Positions 22,866 through 26,805 of a DNA stretch of 26,805 bases are shown piece by piece. The notes under the pieces are model-generated. The model was not told where the DNA came from. It saw nothing but the letters and a program-made list of their open reading frames with translations, and made no database searches. The first letter of the stretch is position 1. Every line of letters begins with the position of its first letter. Position numbers and translations under genes: made by a program. Source of the DNA: an uncultured Sutterella sp. (GTDB lineage Bacteria; Pseudomonadota; Gammaproteobacteria; Burkholderiales; Burkholderiaceae_F); assembly GCA_905202595.1 (NCBI GenBank), contig CAJKSP010000033.1, positions 1-26,805 on the forward strand. The letters are read 5' to 3'.

Positions 22866-22952
22866 AGGGCAGGGCAGCGCGCGGCGCGGCCTGCCTCATC
22901 GTCGCTTGGCGCCGCAGGCCGCTCTGAGTTGTCCCCAGGCTGCGGCCAGAAG

Positions 22953-22976
22953 AAGAGGTCCTCCGGGACCTCTTTT
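22953..22976 (+). terminator. Terminator of thyA-folA
   Basis: A perfect 9-bp stem, AAGAGGTCC with GGACCTCTT around TCCG, is followed by a T-run within 22973-22976, 88 bases after folA. Confidence 0.88.
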
Positions 22977-23054
22977 GCATTCATGGGGATGCACGCTTAA
23001 GTCGCTAGAGCGCCAAGCCAGCCTCCTCATTCAGCACGTTCTCTTCGTGCAGAC

Positions 23055-23101
23055 TTGTCCACAATGCCTCGAAAGAAGATTTCCACAAAACCTGTGAATA
23101 A
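23055..23101. promoter_or_regulatory. Cluster of three DnaA-box-like sites
   Basis: TTGTCCACA (23055-23063) and ATTTCCACA (23079-23087) lie on the plus strand. TTATTCACA, an exact match to the DnaA-box consensus TTATNCACA, lies on the minus strand at 23093-23101. They fall in a 540-base gene-free stretch (22866-23405). A weaker TTGTCCCCA is at 22929-22937. They could be a DnaA-binding or titration site. No dnaA, gyrB, rpmH or parAB gene is near, so an origin of replication is not indicated. Confidence 0.45.
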
Positions 23102-23156
23102 CTTTTGGGAAAAGAGGGGAGAACGTTCCGAATCCTCTGCGAATCAAGGAGTTAAG

Positions 23157-23181
23157 AGACTGCCTAAAAAATAGGCAGTCT
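23157..23181. repeat. Perfect 10-bp hairpin with an A5 loop
   Basis: AGACTGCCTA (23157-23166) and TAGGCAGTCT (23172-23181) are exact inverted repeats around AAAAA, followed by GTGGTTTTC. It lies 55 bases after the DnaA-box cluster. It may be a terminator or an operator; no gene for it to serve is visible nearby. Confidence 0.5.
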
Positions 23182-23322
23182 GTGGTTTTCCCGAGGACGG
23201 CCGCCTTCGGGGATCTCCGTAGGCGATATGGCGTAGGCGGCAGGGGCTGCGGGCGCCGGGCCGAGCGCTTCTGCAGGGAGCTGCGGAATGGTCGAAAAAG
23301 GAGGATCGGGCAGAACGCAGGC

Positions 23323-23363
23323 ACAAAAAAAAAGCGCCTTCGAAGCTCCTGCTTCAAGACGCT
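23323..23363 (-). terminator. Terminator of the tRNA-Arg pair
   Basis: On the minus strand AGCGTCTTGAAGC pairs with GCTTCGAAGGCGCT (one bulge), followed by nine T. It lies about 43 bases after the last tRNA-Arg CCA. Confidence 0.85.
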
Positions 23364-23405
23364 CTTTTGCTGCTTGCCGCCAGCCTTCTCTTCGAAGAGG
23401 AGAAA

Positions 23406-23482
23406 TGGTGCGCCAGGTAGGATTCGAACCCGCGACCCCCTGGTTCGTAGCCAGGTACTCTATCCAACTGAGCTACTGGCGC
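23406..23482 (-). tRNA. tRNA-Arg (anticodon ACG), second in transcription order
   Basis: A 77-base minus-strand cloverleaf with a GCGCCAG/CTGGCGC acceptor and encoded CCA. The anticodon arm is CTGG-CTACGAA-CCAG, giving anticodon ACG (read as ICG after A-to-I editing). Identical to the copy at 23562-23638. Confidence 0.95.
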
Positions 23483-23561
23483 ACGCTGATCGGCATTCTC
23501 TGTACTTTCACATCCTCTTCAGCGCCAGCTGAAGAAGCGGCCGCAGCTTGAAAGGCTGCGA

Positions 23562-23638
23562 TGGTGCGCCAGGTAGGATTCGAACCCGCGACCCCCTGGT
23601 TCGTAGCCAGGTACTCTATCCAACTGAGCTACTGGCGC
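23562..23638 (-). tRNA. tRNA-Arg (anticodon ACG), first in transcription order
   Basis: Base-for-base identical to the tRNA at 23406-23482, 79 bases apart end to start. It has the ACG anticodon and an encoded CCA. Confidence 0.95.
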
Positions 23639-23658
23639 TCCAAAAGTGCAGAAACAGA

Positions 23659-23687
23659 ATATTACCAGTGAAAATTGAAAAAAGCAA
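23659..23687 (-). promoter_or_regulatory. Promoter of the tRNA-Arg pair
   Basis: The minus strand has TTGCTT (23682-23687), an exact 17-base spacer and TAATAT (23659-23664), about 20 bases before the first tRNA-Arg. Confidence 0.75.
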
Positions 23688-23739
23688 GCCCTGAGATGGC
23701 ATGAATGCGCGGAAGGCGGCAGAGGGCTTTTCGACGGCG

Positions 23740-23780
23740 CAAAAAGCCCGGCTCAGGCTTGCAGCCTGGCCGGGCTTTTA
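23740..23780 (-). terminator. Terminator of the alaS/tusA-like transcript
   Basis: AGCCCGGC(t)CAGGCT pairs with AGCCTG(g)CCGGGCT, with A-rich and T-rich flanks that would let it act on both strands. On the minus strand it follows the TusA-like stop by 18 bases and ends in TTTTTG. Confidence 0.88.
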
Positions 23781-23798
23781 TGGGCTCGAGCGCGTGCG

Positions 23799-24050
23799 CT
23801 AATCGGCCTTGCGGCGGATGAGCGTCACGAACCAGCGTTTGCCGCCCTCTTCGGCTTCGCGCCGGCTTTCGAGCGCATGGCCCGTCTGCCGGCAGAACTC
23901 CTCGAGATCCGGACCGCTGTGCGGATCGGTGCTCCAGAGCTCGAGCTCGCCGCCGGCGGGAAGGCCCGCGAGGGCCTTCTTCGCCTTGAGGACGGGCATC
24001 GGGCAGACGAGTCCCGGGAGCCGCAGCTCGATGCGCTTGGCGTCAGTCAT
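23799..24050 (-). CDS. TusA/SirA-family sulfur-carrier protein
   Basis: An 83-residue cytoplasmic protein. The family signature is GLVCPMPVLKAKKAL, with C16 and P19 forming the CPxP motif whose Cys carries persulfide sulfur, then LPAGGELELWSTDP and DLEEFCRQTGHAL. TusA proteins pass sulfur to tRNA 2-thiouridine, molybdenum cofactor or other sulfur pathways, and paralogs vary. It begins 12 bases after alaS on the same strand, so the two are likely cotranscribed. Whether it is the housekeeping TusA or a paralog cannot be decided. Confidence 0.9.
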   Translation of the reverse strand: MTDAKRIELRLPGLVCPMPVLKAKKALAGLPAGGELELWSTDPHSGPDLEEFCRQTGHALESRREAEEGGKRWFVTLIRRKAD

Positions 24051-24062
24051 CGCCGGATCGCC

Positions 24063-26693
24063 TCAAGCGAGCTTGGACTCGATGAAGGCCTTCGCGGCAG
24101 CGAAGGCGGCATCGAGCTTCGAGGCGTCGGCGGCGCCGGCCATGGCGAGGTCGGGCTTGCCGCCGCCCTTGCCGCCCATGACGGCAGCAGCGGCATTGAC
24201 GAGCTCGCCCGCCTTGATGCGGCCGACGAGATCCTTCGTGACGCCCGCGGCGAGCTGCACGCGGCCGTCAGCGCCGACGGCGGCGAGGAGCGCAGCGGCC
24301 GTGCCGAGCTTGTCCTTCACCTTGTCCATCGTTTCGCGAAGGGCCTTGGCGTCGATGCCGTCGAGGCGAGCCACGAGCACCTTGACGCCGTGGACGTCAG
24401 CGGCCTGCTCAACGAGGTTGTCGCCCGCGCGGGAGGCCATCTGGCTCTTCAGGCGGTCGATGCCCTTCTCGAGGGTCTTGACGGTTTCAATGGCGTCGGC
24501 GGCCTTCTGCGGCACGTCGTTGACGGAGCACTTGAAGACGCGCGCGGCTTCGCCGAGCTTGGCTTCGTGGTTCTGCACCCAGGCGAGCGCATTCATGCCC
24601 GTCACGGCTTCGATGCGGCGGATGCCGGCGGCGATGCCCGCTTCGGAGATGATCTTGAAGAGGCCGATGTCGCCCGTGCGCGCCACATGCGTGCCGCCGC
24701 AGAACTCGATCGAGTTGCCGATCGTGACGACGCGGACCTTTTCGCCGTAGCGTTCGCCGAAGAGCATCATCGCGCCGGTCTTGCGGGCTTCCTCGATCGG
24801 AAGAACCTGCGTCGTGACGGCGGCGTTCTTGAGGATCTCCGCGTTGACGAGGCGCTCGACCTTGGCGATTTCTTCCGCGGTCATGGGCTTCGTGTAGGAG
24901 AAGTCGAAGCGCGTGGACTCGGGCGTGACGAGCGAGCCCTTCTGGGCGACGTGGTCGCCGAGAACCGTGCGCAGCGCCTTGTGCATCAGGTGCGTCACGG
25001 AGTGGTTGCGAGCGCTCGCCGCGCGGCGGTCTTCGTTGACGCGCAGATCGAACTTGTCGCCCACGCTGATCGAGCCCTCGGCCACATGGCAGGCATGGCC
25101 CGTGACGGCCGCCTTGATGTGGATGGTGTCGAGAACTTCGAGGATCGATGTGTCGTTCGTCGCGCGGCCCTGATCGCCCGTCTGACCGCCGGATTCGCCG
25201 TAGAACGGCGTGCGGTCGAAGACGACGACGCAGTCGCTGCCGGCTTCAACCTTGTCGGTCTTTTCGCCGTCGACGTAGAGCGCGACCACTTCAGCGCCCT
25301 TTTCCTCGAGCGAGCTGTAGCCCGTAAAGACGGTGTCGGCGCCCGAGTACTCGAGGCCGGCCGCCATCTTGAACTTGGCGTTCGCGCGCGCAGCGGCGCG
25401 CTGCTCGGCCATGCGGCGGTCGAACTCGTCCGTGTCGATCGTGAGGCCGCGCTCGCGGCAGACGTCGGCCGTGAGGTCGGCCGGGAAGCCGTAGGTGTCG
25501 TGCAGCTTGAAGACTACTTCGCCGTCGAGGACGCCGGTCGTCGTCTTGGCGATGGCGGCTTCGAGGATTTCCATGCCCTTCGAGAGCGTGAGGAGGAAGC
25601 GGCGCTCTTCAGCTTCGATCACCTTCGGAATCTCGGGGTTGCGGATCTCAGGATAGGCTTCGCCCATTTCCTTGACGACGGCATCGACGAGCTTGTAGAA
25701 GAAGGGACCGCGGGCGCCGAGCTTGTAGCCGTGGCGGATGGCGCGGCGGCAGATGCGGCGCAGCACGTACGCGCGGCCTTCGTTGCCCGGCAGCACGCCG
25801 TCGGCCACGCAGAAGGTGCAGGCGCGGATGTGGTCCGCAATCACCTTGAGCGAGGGCGAGTTCGGGTCGGCCGGCTGCGAGGACACGCTTTCAACGGCGG
25901 CCTTCGACGCGGCGATGAGGTTCTTGAAGAGGTCGATGTCGTAGTTGCTGTGCACGCCCTGCAGGACGGCCGCAATGCGCTCGAGGCCCATGCCCGTGTC
26001 GATCGAGGGGCGCGGCAGCTTGTGCATCTCGCCCTTTTCGTTGCGCGAGAACTGCATGAACACGAGGTTCCAGATCTCGATGTAGCGGTCGCCGTCCTCT
26101 TCGGGGGATCCCGGAGGGCCGCCCTGGACGGAGGGGCCGTGGTCGTAGAAGATCTCGGAGCAGGGACCGCACGGGCCCGTGTCGCCCATCATCCAGAAGT
26201 TGTCGGACATGTAGCGGGCGCCCTTGTTGTCGCCGATGCGCACAATGCGTTCGGCGGGCACGCCCACTTCCTTGTTCCAGATGTCATAGGCTTCGTCGTC
26301 TTCCGCATACACCGTCACCCAGAGCTTTTCGGGCGGGAGGTGGAAGTGTTCGGTGAGCAGCTCCCAGGCGAACTTGATGGCGTCGCGCTTGAAGTAGTCG
26401 CCGAACGAGAAGTTGCCGAGCATCTCGAAGAAGGTGTGATGGCGGGCGGTGTAGCCGACGTTGTCAAGGTCGTTGTGCTTGCCGCCGGCGCGGATGCACT
26501 TCTGCGACGTCGTCGCGCGCTTGTAGGGGCGCTTGTCGAAGCCGAGGTAGACGTCCTTGAACTGGTTCATGCCCGCGTTCGTGAAGAGAAGCGTCGGGTC
26601 GTTGCCCGGCACCACCGGGCTCGAGTGAACGATCGTATGGCCCTTGCTCTCGTAAAACTTGAGGAAGGTCCGTCGAATGTCTGCGACTTTCAT
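24063..26693 (-). CDS. alaS: Alanyl-tRNA synthetase
   Basis: An 876-residue class II synthetase that charges tRNA-Ala. The start ATG 26693 (MKVADIRRTFLKFY) matches the family; an upstream TTG at 26717 would add eight non-conserved residues. Class II motifs lie in the first 240 residues (SSPVVPGNDPTLLFTNAGMN, RHHTFFEMLGNFSFGDYFK, DTGMGLERIAAVLQ). The editing domain holds the zinc ligands HSVTHLMH and FCGGTH. A C-terminal DHHA1 domain ends in VMGGKGGGKPDLAMAGA. Full length, no frameshift. Followed by the TusA-like gene. Confidence 0.98.
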   Translation of the reverse strand: MKVADIRRTFLKFYESKGHTIVHSSPVVPGNDPTLLFTNAGMNQFKDVYLGFDKRPYKRATTSQKCIRAGGKHNDLDNVGYTARHHTFFEMLGNFSFGDYFKRDAIKFAWELLTEHFHLPPEKLWVTVYAEDDEAYDIWNKEVGVPAERIVRIGDNKGARYMSDNFWMMGDTGPCGPCSEIFYDHGPSVQGGPPGSPEEDGDRYIEIWNLVFMQFSRNEKGEMHKLPRPSIDTGMGLERIAAVLQGVHSNYDIDLFKNLIAASKAAVESVSSQPADPNSPSLKVIADHIRACTFCVADGVLPGNEGRAYVLRRICRRAIRHGYKLGARGPFFYKLVDAVVKEMGEAYPEIRNPEIPKVIEAEERRFLLTLSKGMEILEAAIAKTTTGVLDGEVVFKLHDTYGFPADLTADVCRERGLTIDTDEFDRRMAEQRAAARANAKFKMAAGLEYSGADTVFTGYSSLEEKGAEVVALYVDGEKTDKVEAGSDCVVVFDRTPFYGESGGQTGDQGRATNDTSILEVLDTIHIKAAVTGHACHVAEGSISVGDKFDLRVNEDRRAASARNHSVTHLMHKALRTVLGDHVAQKGSLVTPESTRFDFSYTKPMTAEEIAKVERLVNAEILKNAAVTTQVLPIEEARKTGAMMLFGERYGEKVRVVTIGNSIEFCGGTHVARTGDIGLFKIISEAGIAAGIRRIEAVTGMNALAWVQNHEAKLGEAARVFKCSVNDVPQKAADAIETVKTLEKGIDRLKSQMASRAGDNLVEQAADVHGVKVLVARLDGIDAKALRETMDKVKDKLGTAAALLAAVGADGRVQLAAGVTKDLVGRIKAGELVNAAAAVMGGKGGGKPDLAMAGAADASKLDAAFAAAKAFIESKLA

Positions 26694-26774
26694 GAGTGAA
26701 ATTTTGTAGGTTGCCAATTCGTCGGCCGGGGCGGGCTGCCGCCAATGGGAAGGGGCGCCGGCCGAAAACGCATC

Positions 26775-26780
26775 ATTTTA
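26775..26780 (-). promoter_or_regulatory. Candidate -10 element of alaS
   Basis: TAAAAT on the minus strand lies about 80 bases upstream of ATG 26693, with GTATTG 17 bases further upstream as a weak -35 near the window edge. Confidence 0.45.
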
Positions 26781-26805
26781 GACCCGCCGGAAGGCATCAA
26801 TACTT

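Larger units (their letters stand above)
23406..23638 (-). repeat. Tandem duplication of tRNA-Arg
   Basis: The 77-base genes 23406-23482 and 23562-23638 are identical with a 156-base period. The 79-base spacer shares no obvious identity with the flanks. Confidence 0.95.

Noticed and set aside
23055..23101. Chromosomal origin of replication
   Set aside because: Only one exact DnaA box, and no dnaA, dnaN, gyrB, rpmH or parAB nearby.
23031..23405. Short ORFs in the folA-tRNA-Arg gap
   Set aside because: They cross the DnaA-box cluster, hairpin and terminator, with low-complexity composition and no ribosome-binding site.
23877..26699. A 940-codon plus-strand ORF opposite alaS
   Set aside because: A GC-bias shadow. 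Alanyl-tRNA synthetase on the minus strand explains the region fully.
26694..26717. TTG 26717 as the start of alaS
   Set aside because: The added eight residues are not family-like; ATG 26693 starts the conserved N-terminus.
1..26805. CRISPR array, insertion sequence or prophage
   Set aside because: I saw no regularly spaced repeats, no transposase catalytic domain and no phage structural genes.

Overview
The window is chromosomal DNA from a GC-rich Gram-negative bacterium. An outer-membrane porin tail ends in Phe, the rpsO-pnp-tpiA-secG-tRNA core order is present, and solute-binding proteins and a periplasmic flavin reductase are found. Together these fit a host-associated betaproteobacterium, and Sutterellaceae (Burkholderiales) is my best guess; that assignment is inferred from gene content, not from a search. 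I see no insertion sequence, prophage or CRISPR array.

Layout. 1-1960: the end of a porin gene, a small double helix-turn-helix protein, and an orphan NMT1/SsuA-type periplasmic binding protein. 2006-2434: two exact copies of a tRNA-Gln/tRNA-Leu pair. 2522-6618 (minus): secG, tpiA, pnp, rpsO. 6777-8436 (minus): a polar amino-acid ABC permease and binding protein with no ATPase beside them. 8770-9748: dnaQ and tRNA-Gly. 9858-10721: a yybP-ykoY manganese riboswitch ahead of a TMEM165/GDT1-family manganese exporter. 10838-15703 (minus): a four-gene operon for a nitrogenase-like reductase (NifH-, NifD- and NifK-like) ending in a BtuF/FepB-type metal-chelate binding protein. 15905-17220: tRNA-Ser, a DUF1178 protein and an unknown acidic protein. 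17486-21316: cstA and a periplasmic FMN/FAD reductase whose active-site residues match urocanate reductase UrdA. 21525-22865: thyA-folA. 22866-23638: a non-coding stretch with a DnaA-box cluster and two identical tRNA-Arg genes. 23799-26693 (minus): a TusA-like protein and alaS.

The accessory genes suggest an anaerobic respiratory lifestyle. UrdA would use urocanate from histidine as terminal electron acceptor and release imidazole propionate. CstA would scavenge pyruvate or peptides. The nitrogenase-like operon is the least understood part. It has an intact NifH-type reductase, but its NifD/NifK-type partners lack the full P-cluster cysteine set, and no cofactor-assembly genes are nearby. 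It is therefore very unlikely to fix nitrogen, and its substrate is unknown. The terminal periplasmic binding protein suggests import of a metal chelate, corrinoid or related molecule tied to this reductase.
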